A DNA stretch of 16,148 nucleotides from DATBHW01 sp046704085 (GTDB lineage Bacteria > Chloroflexota > Ktedonobacteria > Ktedonobacterales > DATBGS01): the NCBI GenBank assembly GCA_046704085.1, contig JBJKSJ010000027.1, positions 1 to 16,148 of the forward strand, written 5' to 3'. Every line of letters starts with the position of its first letter. The first letter of the stretch is position 1. The notes beneath the pieces are model-generated. The model was not told the origin of the DNA and ran no database searches. It worked only from the letters and a program-made list of their open reading frames with translations. The translations under genes and the position numbers were made by a program. Below, one piece after another: positions 1 through 7,796 of the stretch.

Positions 1-1656
<1,656 letters not shown>

Positions 1657-1773
1657 TGCTGCCCTCCTGTGCGCATCAGCACGAGGCGCTGGTGCGGCTC
1701 TCACGTTCGCGCTCGAAATGGTGGGGTGGCCGTCTTTGTGGACAGCCGTCCGTTGAAGGACGCCTTTTCAGGC

Positions 1774-1802
1774 ATTATAGCGAGGCAACGGCGGGCCGTC
1801 AA
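1774..1802 (-). promoter_or_regulatory. Sigma-70-type promoter for the acyl-CoA synthetase gene
   Basis: On the minus strand there is TTGACG (1802-1797), a 17-base spacer and a perfect TATAAT (1779-1774). The match is close to consensus, and the site lies about 120 bases upstream of the synthetase ATG, leaving a leader of roughly 110 bases. It is the best promoter in the divergent intergenic region. On the opposite strand a TATACT (1808-1813) sits just beyond its -35 box but has no good -35 of its own. Confidence 0.7.
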
Positions 1803-1879
1803 TGGTGTATACTGAAGCCGATGGGTGGACACTCCCAGGAGCCGTCCTTTCCCGATCCGCTGAACCAAGGAGCGCACAT

Positions 1880-1945
1880 ATGCACACACTCCATGCAGGC
1901 GCAGGCACTGGCTCCGTTGCGAAGAAAGCTGGGGGCACACCGTGA
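1880..1945 (+). CDS. Short upstream ORF (21 codons) overlapping the luciferase-like gene start
   Basis: An ATG at 1880 has a textbook ribosome binding site, AAGGAG (1867-1872), 7 bases upstream. The frame runs 21 codons (MHTLHAGAGTGS..., then VAKKAGGTP) and stops at TGA 1943-1945. The stop overlaps the GTG start of the next gene (GTGA, 1942-1945). The downstream GTG has only a run of G (1931-1935) as a possible binding site. The arrangement therefore suggests that ribosomes finishing this ORF restart on the oxidoreductase (translational coupling). The peptide matches no family I recognise, and its sequence may not matter. The frame differs from the downstream gene, so it is not a missed N-terminus. 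Confidence is moderate because short ORFs with a binding site do occur by chance. Confidence 0.5.
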   Translation: MHTLHAGAGTGSVAKKAGGTP

Positions 1946-2859
1946 AAATTGGGCTGATACTCGAAGTGGCGAACGACCGCGACACCAACCGCAAGCGTTC
2001 GTATGATTCGATCCGCGCCATCGCGCAACAGGCGGAAACCGATGGCTTCGATTGCCTCTGGCTCCCTGACAACTTCTTCGAGCGCCAGCCGGGGAAGCCG
2101 ACCTGGGGCATGTGGGAATGCTGGACGATGCTCGCGGCCCTGGCCGAAGCGACAGAGCGCGTGGAGATCGGCACGCTGATCCTCATCAATGCCTTCCGCA
2201 ATCCAGCCATTCTGGCGAAGATGGCGACGACCCTCGACGAGGTGAGCCACGGACGCTTGATCCTGGGCCTCGGCGCGGGATACCCTGGTTATAACGAGTC
2301 GATGTATCAGGGCTTCGGCTTACCCTTCGGACATCAGGTGGACCGCTTGAGAGAAGCTTTGCAGATCGTCAAGCCCCTGCTGAAGGAAGGCCAGGTCGAT
2401 TTCGCCGGAGCGTATTATCAGGCGCGCCACTGCGAGGACGTGCCGCGTGGTCCGCGGCCAGCCGGGCCGCCGCTCTTGGTGGGAGGCATTGGGCCGCGCA
2501 TGCTCCAGTTGAGCGCCCAGTATGCCGACCTGTGGAACACGGGCTATCTGGGCCAACCGGAAACCATGGCAGCGCCACTCGCCAAAATCGCAGCGGCGTG
2601 CCGCGAGGTTGGGCGGGACCCGGCGACGCTGGGCATCACGGCGCTCATCGGCCTCTGGTTCCCTGATCTGCAAGCCAGGCGACCGCGTATCTTCGACCAT
2701 ACCCTGACCGGGACGGGGCCGGAACTCGCTGCGGCCATGCGCGGCTATGCGGCACTGGGCGTGCAGCACCTCATGTTTCAATGCGAGCCGTACACCCCCG
2801 AAGCGCTCCAGCGGCTGACCGAGGCGCTCCAGCTCTATCGCAGCATGGAGCAGCCATAA
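1942..2859 (+). CDS. Luciferase-like (LLM class) flavin/F420-dependent oxidoreductase
   Basis: A 305-residue protein of the bacterial luciferase-like monooxygenase superfamily, a single TIM barrel that uses FMN or coenzyme F420; the substrate is unknown. Family signs are the N-terminal strand MKIGLILE, then DGFDCLWLPDNFF near residues 34-46. The strand VEIGTLILINAFRNPAILAK and the block GRLILGLGAGYPGYNE (about 104-119) follow, and the barrel continues with PLLVGGIGPRML near 176-187. The length is typical for the family. The start is GTG at 1942, because no in-frame ATG with a binding site precedes MKIGL; translation is probably coupled to the short ORF that overlaps it. The gene is monocistronic as far as can be seen. 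F420 use is more likely than FMN from general resemblance to this subgroup in Actinobacteria and Chloroflexota, but no residue seen here settles it. Confidence 0.92.
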   Translation: MKIGLILEVANDRDTNRKRSYDSIRAIAQQAETDGFDCLWLPDNFFERQPGKPTWGMWECWTMLAALAEATERVEIGTLILINAFRNPAILAKMATTLDEVSHGRLILGLGAGYPGYNESMYQGFGLPFGHQVDRLREALQIVKPLLKEGQVDFAGAYYQARHCEDVPRGPRPAGPPLLVGGIGPRMLQLSAQYADLWNTGYLGQPETMAAPLAKIAAACREVGRDPATLGITALIGLWFPDLQARRPRIFDHTLTGTGPELAAAMRGYAALGVQHLMFQCEPYTPEALQRLTEALQLYRSMEQP

Positions 2860-3542
2860 GAGCGCCGAACACAACCTCCGGTTACAGGACCTGCCAACGA
2901 AAGGCACAACGCCCAGGAATTATTGAGTGCTTGCCATAGCGCCGCTCGGACCTTTGCTGGGCACACAGGTGAGGTGCCCAGATGTGTGATCAGTCCGGTT
3001 CTCCCAGCGCAATCAGGTGCGCTGGATGCGTCAGATTGGGGACCGCGCCCTGGCGGCGCTGCCACGCGATCTGCCGCTGTTGGAGGCCCGCCCGCCCTGC
3101 TGTCTCGTGAAGAGACGCGCCAGGAGGGACGTGGACCAGCGGGAAGCATGCGCCTGACGCCGTAGAGTACGGACGCCTGGGCGCGCCTGTCGGCTGGGGT
3201 CAGCTGAGGCCGTAATCGGACGTTCTCATTGAACATGCTGGTCGCACAAGCTGCGCCACCGGCACGTTTAGCACTTGTCTGTAGGCGTTCTGGCTGGAAG
3301 CGTGGAACCGACCCAGACGCTCCCCTGGACTTTATCGCCCGCCAGCCGCTGAACCCTGACGATGGTCGATCTGGAGCCGACGAGAAGGCAGGCGGACTCA
3401 TCGTACTGCGATACTTCTGGCATAGCCTCTGCGAACGTCATTTTGTGTCAGGACATGTCTCGGTGCTTGAGCGTGTCCGCAATGGGCGACAGCAAAGAGA
3501 TGTCAGGTTCTGAGTGTACTGTGCAGAAAGGAGTGTGTTTGT
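2860..3542 (+). other. 683-base stretch without a convincing gene
   Basis: Open frames exist on both strands here (for example 2923-3165 and 3229-3513 plus, 2835-3401 minus), but none has a good ribosome binding site, a recognisable motif or protein-like composition throughout. One short plus-strand stretch around 3003-3090 reads in a protein-like way (NQVRWMRQIGDRALAALPRD, then LPLLEARPP). It starts after a stop and ends within about 60 codons, so it may be a remnant of a lost gene. A perfect stem-loop lies at 2957-2981. The last 20 bases carry the ribosome binding site of the next gene. No clear promoter was found. Confidence 0.5.
2957..2981. repeat. Perfect 8-bp inverted repeat downstream of the luciferase-like gene
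   Basis: CTGGGCAC (2957-2964) and GTGCCCAG (2974-2981) are perfect complements around a 9-base loop. It lies about 100 bases past the oxidoreductase stop. No T-run follows on either side, so it is not a standard intrinsic terminator; it may still be a transcript-end or RNA-stability hairpin. Confidence 0.45.
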
Positions 3543-4331
3543 ATGGCGGATACCATGATGGGACCAGGACAGGAAACGAGTCAGCGGCGCGTGCCGGGCA
3601 GGGATGGCATCCAGACGAATAATGCCCTGGAATCGCATTGGACTAGAGCAGGTTCGGTGCTGGGGCCATTGGCCGAACAAGACACCAATGTCTTGCACGA
3701 GCGCAGTATGGCAACAGTGGCCGATCCTCTCCCGTTGGGTTTGGCCGGCTTCGCCAGCGCCACCTTCACGATCAGCAGTATCTATGCTGGCTGGTTCCTC
3801 TTCAGCCCAGGCGATCTGGCAGTAGCGATTGGCGTGGCCCTGGTCTTTGGCGGCATCGGGCAATTCCTGGCCGGCATGTGGGCCTTCGCGCGTGGCAATG
3901 TGCTGGCAGCCACCGCCTTCGGCACGTTTGGCTCGTTCAACATAGCCTTTTCCGTGTTTCTGCTGCTGCAACTGATCCACGTGATTCCAGCCGTTTCCAA
4001 CCCCGGAAATCCGGCCTATGTGGCAGGGGTCTTTGTCCTGACGTTTGCACTCATCTCGTTGTACCTGGGCATTGCGGCGTTGGGGCAGAACCTCTGGGTG
4101 GCCGCCATTCTGTTCACCCTGGCGTTGACCTACTGTTTTGACGGGATCGCGTTCTTTGTATCCACATCGTGGGTAGGTATTGTGGGTGGCTATGCTGGCC
4201 TGGTCAGTTCTTCCCTGGCCTTCCTGCTCTCCGCCGCGATTGTGATCAACAGTTCGTTCCGGCGGGAAATCATTCCCACCTTTGAGGTCTCTCCCTCAAG
4301 CGGCGTGCAGATGGCGCCCAACACCCGGTAA
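3543..4331 (+). CDS. GPR1/FUN34/YaaH (AceTr) family acetate/succinate transporter
   Basis: A 262-residue inner-membrane protein of the AceTr family (relatives: E. coli SatP, yeast Ady2), which moves acetate, succinate or related small acids. The family entry motif, usually NPAPLGL, appears here as DPLPLGLAGFA (61-71). Six hydrophobic segments follow, with GGIGQFLAGMWAFARGN near 102-118 and the strongly conserved pattern ATAFGTFGSFNIAFS. The N-terminus has about 58 polar residues before the first membrane segment, longer than in SatP (188 residues in total). The start at 3543 is supported by AAAGGAG (3527-3533) 9 bases upstream; an internal Met at residue 56 (3708) lacks such a site. The gene stands alone and ends 25 bases before a strong terminator. 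The family is sure; the exact substrate is not. Confidence 0.92.
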   Translation: MADTMMGPGQETSQRRVPGRDGIQTNNALESHWTRAGSVLGPLAEQDTNVLHERSMATVADPLPLGLAGFASATFTISSIYAGWFLFSPGDLAVAIGVALVFGGIGQFLAGMWAFARGNVLAATAFGTFGSFNIAFSVFLLLQLIHVIPAVSNPGNPAYVAGVFVLTFALISLYLGIAALGQNLWVAAILFTLALTYCFDGIAFFVSTSWVGIVGGYAGLVSSSLAFLLSAAIVINSSFRREIIPTFEVSPSSGVQMAPNTR

Positions 4332-4356
4332 ATCGGGGATGGCTCGTTCGAGAGCG

Positions 4357-4404
4357 AAGAGGACCAGCAGCCCCGCCCGTCGCCCAGGGGCTGCTGGTCC
4401 TCTT
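4357..4404 (+). terminator. Strong hairpin terminator after the acetate-type transporter
   Basis: An 18-bp perfect stem pairs AAGAGGACCAGCAGCCCC (4357-4374) with its complement at 4387-4404 around a 12-base loop; a T-rich but interrupted tract (TTGTTGTCT) follows. It starts 25 bases after the transporter stop and faces a convergent gene. The perfect stem could also stop transcription arriving on the minus strand. Confidence 0.8.
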
Positions 4405-4502
4405 GTTGTCTCCCACCTCACGAACACGCGAGACCAGATTCCCGCTCTCATCGGCCACCGCTCTATTCATCGGTTGGCCTATTTCCTGCGCCCTTTTCTC
4501 GT

Positions 4503-5006
4503 TTAGTTTCCCTCACGCCTGATCTTGTCTAGCCAGGCGCGCATGTCCGGCTCATGTTCCTCGTGAAAATGGGCGAAGAAGACGGCGCCCGTCGGCGCGT
4601 CGGCTTCCATCCACCCGAAGCGTTGGGGGTCCAGCAGGGCTGCTTCAGGAAATGCGCTGAAGGTGTCTATGAGCTGCTGAAAGACGGCGCGCGACTCCTG
4701 GAGTACGTCGGAGAGTGGGCGGTCTCGGTTGGCTGCGTAAATCCAGGCGTTGATCTCGTCGTCCGTCTGCAAGTGCGGCGGCCAGGGCGGCGCAAACGAT
4801 GATTCATGGCGCAGGACCGCCTGAAAGCGCGCTACCGTCCGGCGGCGCCAGACGGTCAGGTGCGCCACGATGTCCTTGATCGACCACTCCCCGGCAACGC
4901 CCGGCTGGGTCATGTGCGCTTCGCCAATGTCGTCCAGAAGCGATTCCCATCGGGCATTTTCGTCCTTGAGTTCATCGAGGAGTTGCGCTTTGTTGACGCT
5001 GACCAT
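4503..5006 (-). CDS. DinB-like four-helix protein of the ClbS/DfsB type
   Basis: A 167-residue protein that looks like the DinB/DfsB (ClbS) four-helix-bundle superfamily, whose members are often metal-dependent hydrolases or transferases, or of unknown function. Evidence is the opening NKAQLLDELKDENARWESLL, then GEWSIKDIVAHLTVWRRR with His49. Near the C-terminus FAHFHEEHEPDMRAWL holds His146, His148 and His151, the usual second cluster of metal ligands. The frame stays open upstream to 5213, but the ATG at 5006 is chosen because GGAGG lies 6 bases before it and the upstream extension is Arg/Pro-rich with no domain. It follows the AI-2E family gene by 55 bases on the same strand and is probably co-transcribed with it, though a hairpin sits in the gap. 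The function is not known. Confidence 0.85.
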   Translation of the reverse strand: MVSVNKAQLLDELKDENARWESLLDDIGEAHMTQPGVAGEWSIKDIVAHLTVWRRRTVARFQAVLRHESSFAPPWPPHLQTDDEINAWIYAANRDRPLSDVLQESRAVFQQLIDTFSAFPEAALLDPQRFGWMEADAPTGAVFFAHFHEEHEPDMRAWLDKIRREGN

Positions 5007-5036
5007 CGTACCCTCCAATGCTATCGGATCAAGTGG

Positions 5037-5057
5037 TGCTGCGTCAGCGGCGCAGCA
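5037..5057 (-). repeat. Stem-loop between the AI-2E family gene and the DfsB-like gene
   Basis: TGCTGCG (5037-5043) and CGCAGCA (5051-5057) form a perfect 7-bp stem with a 7-base loop, 4 bases after the stop codon of the upstream gene. No T-run follows in the direction of transcription, so partial termination or a transcript-processing signal is more likely than full termination. Confidence 0.45.
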
Positions 5058-5061
5058 TCTC

Positions 5062-6192
5062 CTAGCCAACCGTCTCTTCAGCCGATTTGGCCGCGACCAG
5101 CGCCTGACTGCTCTTATCTTCTGGTGGTGAGAACTGGTCGGGGTGCGTGTGGCGCCATTCGGCCCAGACCGCGATGAGAACGGCTTGAAGCAGCCCGGCG
5201 ACGGGGGCGGCAAAGATGGCCCCCCAGATGCCGAAAAGTTCGGTGCCGACCACCAGGGCCACGATGGCGAGGAAAGGATGCAGCCCCACTACGCGCCCGA
5301 TGACGCGCGGGCCAACCACATCGCCCTCCAGGATATGGACGACGACAAAATAGCCCAGCACCAGCAGGCCGATAATCCAGCCTCTGGTTGGGAGCGCGAT
5401 CAAGACACAGGTGCCCCCAGAAACGAGCGTGCCCAGAATGGGCACGAACTCGAAGAGGGCAGCCATCACGCCGAGCAGCAAGGCATAGGGCAAGCCAAAG
5501 AGCGCCATGCCGCCACCAACCAGTATTCCAATGAACGCGGCCATGAAGACCTCGCCCCGAATGTAGCCGCCGACTGTGTGGGCCATCGTGTCGAGAAAGA
5601 AGCGCGTCCGCGAACGCTGGCTGTTGGGGGTCGCCGTGCGCAGCCAGGCGACGGCGCGCGGCCCAGCGATGACCAGATAGATGCTCATCACGATCACCAG
5701 CACGAGGTCTACCACTATCGCCGCCAGGCTGGTAAGGATGGGCAGCGCCTGTGTGGCGATAGTGCCCGCGCTGGATTCCGCCCAGTTGATGACCTGCTGC
5801 CGGGCCTGATTGAATTGATCGCTGGTGACGCCTAGCGGTTGCAAGAGTCGGGCAATGGTTGAAGGCTGGTCGGGGGTACTTGGTTTGAGCAGATCGGGCA
5901 GGTTCTTGGCAAAGGTCGTGATCTGGTCAATGGTCGTCCTGAAGATCAGATACCCCATGGCGCCGATCAAGCCCAGGGCCAGCACGTAGACGAGAAAGAT
6001 CGCCACCGGGCGAGGAATCCAGCGCCCCAGGAAGCCGACGGCTGGGGTGAGCGCGTAGGCCAGCACCCCGGCCAGGCTGATGAGCAGCAAGGAGTTAATC
6101 ACATGCGACAGCAGCCAGAGGATGACTAAGAGCAGGCCAAGCCAGATCAAGATAGCCAATCCCCGATCACGGGCGTTAATCCAGGGCTGCAT
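5062..6192 (-). CDS. AI-2E family transporter (UPF0118 / PerM-TqsA-like membrane protein)
   Basis: A 376-residue polytopic membrane protein of the AI-2E transporter family. Members export or exchange varied substrates (autoinducer-2 for TqsA, sodium/proton exchange for some others), so the name is only a family label. It starts with two hydrophobic segments (residues 11-50), then a soluble loop around 85-145 (TIDQITTFAKNLPDLLKP...). A long hydrophobic C-terminal half contains RGEVFMAAFIGILVGGGMALFG and the conserved LHPFLAIVALVVGTELFGIWG followed by GAIFAAPVAGLLQ. Length and order of segments match the family. The ATG at 6192 has AAAGGAG (6210-6204) 11 bases upstream, rather far, with a hairpin directly next to it. 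It probably heads an operon with the DfsB-like gene. Confidence 0.93.
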   Translation of the reverse strand: MQPWINARDRGLAILIWLGLLLVILWLLSHVINSLLLISLAGVLAYALTPAVGFLGRWIPRPVAIFLVYVLALGLIGAMGYLIFRTTIDQITTFAKNLPDLLKPSTPDQPSTIARLLQPLGVTSDQFNQARQQVINWAESSAGTIATQALPILTSLAAIVVDLVLVIVMSIYLVIAGPRAVAWLRTATPNSQRSRTRFFLDTMAHTVGGYIRGEVFMAAFIGILVGGGMALFGLPYALLLGVMAALFEFVPILGTLVSGGTCVLIALPTRGWIIGLLVLGYFVVVHILEGDVVGPRVIGRVVGLHPFLAIVALVVGTELFGIWGAIFAAPVAGLLQAVLIAVWAEWRHTHPDQFSPPEDKSSQALVAAKSAEETVG

Positions 6193-6210
6193 AGTGGTCT
6201 CTTCTCCTTT

Positions 6211-6238
6211 CTGGCACGGCGTCCCTACGCCATGCCAG
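6211..6238 (-). promoter_or_regulatory. 5'-leader hairpin abutting the ribosome binding site of the AI-2E family gene
   Basis: CTGGCACGGCGT (6211-6222) pairs with ACGCCATGCCAG (6227-6238) with one C-A mismatch and a 4-base loop. In the minus-strand transcript the stem ends exactly where the AAAGGAG site (6210-6204) begins. It could influence ribosome access or stabilise the leader. That it has such a role is inferred from position only. Confidence 0.45.
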
Positions 6239-6296
6239 GTCGCTCATCGAGAGCGGCTGCCTGCCAAAAGGTGAGTTTGCGTACGATCGTATCCAG

Positions 6297-6324
6297 GGTA
6301 TCATGTAACGTACGGTTCTGGCAA
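6297..6324 (-). promoter_or_regulatory. Possible promoter for the AI-2E family operon
   Basis: On the minus strand TTGCCA (6324-6319), a 16-base spacer and GATACC (6302-6297) form a plausible but imperfect sigma-70 promoter about 105 bases before the ATG. A perfect 10-bp palindrome TACGATCGTA (6282-6291) sits just downstream of the -10, where an operator could lie. The -10 matches the consensus only at three positions. Confidence 0.35.
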
Positions 6325-6354
6325 GCCGCAGGTTCTATCTAATCGCCTGCGCAC

Positions 6355-6383
6355 TTGCAACTGGCTGCAATCGGTGCTATCAT
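6355..6383 (+). promoter_or_regulatory. Promoter of the pheST operon
   Basis: TTGCAA (6355-6360), a 17-base spacer and TATCAT (6378-6383) make a good sigma-70-type promoter. Transcription would start near 6390, just before the first paired elements of the T-box leader, so position and strength both fit. Confidence 0.7.
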
Positions 6384-6389
6384 TCAGTC

Positions 6390-6707
6390 GAAATAAGCAA
6401 AATAGCGAAAGCGCGACGAACAGGAACATCGGCGCCCATGCAGAGACCGTTCCAGAGAGCGGGGATTGGTGGAACCTCGCGCGATCTCCGGCGCCCATTC
6501 ACCTGGGAGCTGCATAGCTGAACCCGGAAATATCCGGCGGTAGGCTCCGCTGGGCACTCTCGCCATTATCCGAGAGGCAGATACGCCAATGGGCACTCTG
6601 TTGAGGCGCGCCCGGCGTCGTCTGAATGAGGTGAGCGGCCCTGCGCCGCTAACATGGGTGGTCCCGCGAGTTCAACCCCTCGTCCCAGAATAGGATGAGG
6701 GTTTTTT
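6390..6707 (+). promoter_or_regulatory. T-box riboswitch leader, phenylalanine-specific
   Basis: This leader reads the charging state of tRNA-Phe and controls pheST by transcription attenuation. Stem I is visible: CAGG (6421-6424) pairs with CCTG (6502-6505), then the specifier loop, then GGCGCC (6431-6436) pairs with GGCGCC (6490-6495). The 3' side of that loop is CATTCA, giving a UUC (Phe) specifier at 6498-6500 followed by the usual A. The apical part holds AGAGAG (6454-6459) and the GGTGGAACC region. Stem III may be CTCTCG/CGAGAG (6557-6562, 6571-6576). The T-box core TGGGTGGTCCCGCG is at 6655-6668; its UGGU (6659-6662) can pair with the ACCA end of tRNA-Phe. The antiterminator competes with the terminator at 6677-6707. 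The core has C where most T-boxes have A (GGTCCCGCG rather than GGTACCGCG). Start is inferred from the promoter. Confidence 0.92.
6677..6707 (+). terminator. Intrinsic terminator of the T-box leader
   Basis: CCCTCGTCC (6677-6685) pairs with GGATGAGGG (6693-6701), 9 bp with one G-U pair, a 7-base loop, and six T (6702-6707) directly after. The left arm shares CTCGTCCC with the 3' side of the antiterminator, so the two folds exclude each other. It lies 36 bases before the pheS start. Confidence 0.9.
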
Positions 6708-6743
6708 GCGTGTATTGCAATCGCCAGAGAGAGGAAGGGTTGT

Positions 6744-7781
6744 ATGAGCGAGATCATGCAACAATTGGAGCAACTGCGCCAGGACGCGCAAACTGGCCTG
6801 GCGCTGGCCCAGACCAGCGAGGCGACTAGAGACTGGCACGCCGAGTATCTGGGCCGCAAGGGCCGCCTGACGGGCATCCTGCGCAGCCTGGGCGGCCTGC
6901 CCGCCGAAGAGCGTGCCCAGGTGGGTAAGGCAGCCAACGAGGTCAAGCTGGCCCTGGAGGCGGCGCTGGAAGAACGCCAGGCAGCGATTGCCAGAGCTGA
7001 GATGGAGGCCGCGCAGCGCGCCGAGGCGGTGGATGTCACCCTGCCGGGCCGCAGGCCAACGATAGGCAAGCTGCACCCCATCACCATGACATTGCGCGAG
7101 ATCTACGCCATTTTTGGGGCGATGGGCTTCCAGGTCTACGACGCGCCGGAAGTGGAGACGGACGATCTGAACTTCCAGCAGCTCAATATCCCGCCCGGCC
7201 ATCCAGCGCGCGATATGTGGGATACCTTCTATACGACCAACCCGGAGGTGATCTTGCGCACGCATACCAGCCCCGGCCAGATTCGCGCCATGCGCGAGTA
7301 TGCCCCAGAGCCGATCAGAGTCATGCTGCCCGGCAAGGTCTATCGCTATGAGCAGGTGACGGCGCGTTCGGAATCCATGTTCTATCAGGTCGAAGGGCTG
7401 GCGGTTGGCAGGCATATCACCTTCACCGACCTGAAGGGCGTCTTCGTCAGTCTTGCCAATCAGATCTATGGGCCGGGCCGTCAACTACGCTTCCGCAAGA
7501 GCTACTTTCCGTTCACGGAGCCGAGCGTGGAGGTGGATGTCGATTGCGTCATGTGTAAAGGCGCGGGCTGCCCCATCTGCAAGTATACTGGCTGGCTGGA
7601 GATTTCCGGCGGGGGCATGGTGCATCCCATCGTGCTGCAAAATGGTGGCTACGACCCGGCAGAGTTCACCGGCTTTGCCTTCGGCATGGGGCCAGATCGC
7701 GTCACCATGCTTAAGCACGGCATCGATGACATTCGCTACTTCTACTCAAATGATGTGCGTTTCCTGGAACGCATTGGCTGA
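6744..7781 (+). CDS. pheS: Phenylalanyl-tRNA synthetase alpha subunit
   Basis: The catalytic subunit of the cytoplasmic (alpha-beta)2 enzyme that charges tRNA-Phe with phenylalanine using ATP. The 345 residues match the usual length. An N-terminal coiled-coil arm (about 1-95) is followed by the class II core. Motif 1 lies around HPITMTLREIYAIFGAMGF (111-129). Motif 2 lies within LRTHTSPGQIRAM (171-183) to KVYRYEQVTARSE (198-210). FPFTEPSVEVDV (255-266) follows, and motif 3 is GFAFGMGPDRVTML (310-323). A four-cysteine knuckle, CVMCKGAGCPIC (Cys268, 271, 276, 279), lies before the GGGMVHP block; such a knuckle occurs in many bacterial PheS proteins. The ATG at 6744 follows a purine-rich GAGGAAGG site. 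The gene sits directly behind a Phe T-box and is followed 15 bases later by pheT, so the two are one operon. Confidence 0.98.
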   Translation: MSEIMQQLEQLRQDAQTGLALAQTSEATRDWHAEYLGRKGRLTGILRSLGGLPAEERAQVGKAANEVKLALEAALEERQAAIARAEMEAAQRAEAVDVTLPGRRPTIGKLHPITMTLREIYAIFGAMGFQVYDAPEVETDDLNFQQLNIPPGHPARDMWDTFYTTNPEVILRTHTSPGQIRAMREYAPEPIRVMLPGKVYRYEQVTARSESMFYQVEGLAVGRHITFTDLKGVFVSLANQIYGPGRQLRFRKSYFPFTEPSVEVDVDCVMCKGAGCPICKYTGWLEISGGGMVHPIVLQNGGYDPAEFTGFAFGMGPDRVTMLKHGIDDIRYFYSNDVRFLERIG

Positions 7782-7796
7782 TTGGAGGCGAGGAAA

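Noticed and set aside
1753..1781. Plus-strand promoter TTGAAG-17-TATAGC for the luciferase-like gene
   Set aside because: Its -10 is merely the complement of the much better minus-strand TATAAT, so the match is probably incidental.
4357..4404. Long perfect inverted repeat as the end of an insertion sequence
   Set aside because: There is a single hairpin with a 12-base loop, no transposase and no target duplication; its position after a stop codon fits a terminator.
5007..5213. N-terminal extension of the DfsB-like frame
   Set aside because: It overlaps the upstream gene by about 150 bases, is Arg/Pro-rich, and a well-placed GGAGG marks the ATG at 5006.
5143..5835. 230-codon plus-strand frame opposite the AI-2E family gene
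   Set aside because: Very polar His/Asp/Gln-rich sequence antisense to a clear membrane protein.
7782..7796. TTG start for pheT directly after the pheS stop
   Set aside because: The GGAGG site overlaps this start and is correctly spaced for the ATG at 7797, which begins the family's usual N-terminus.
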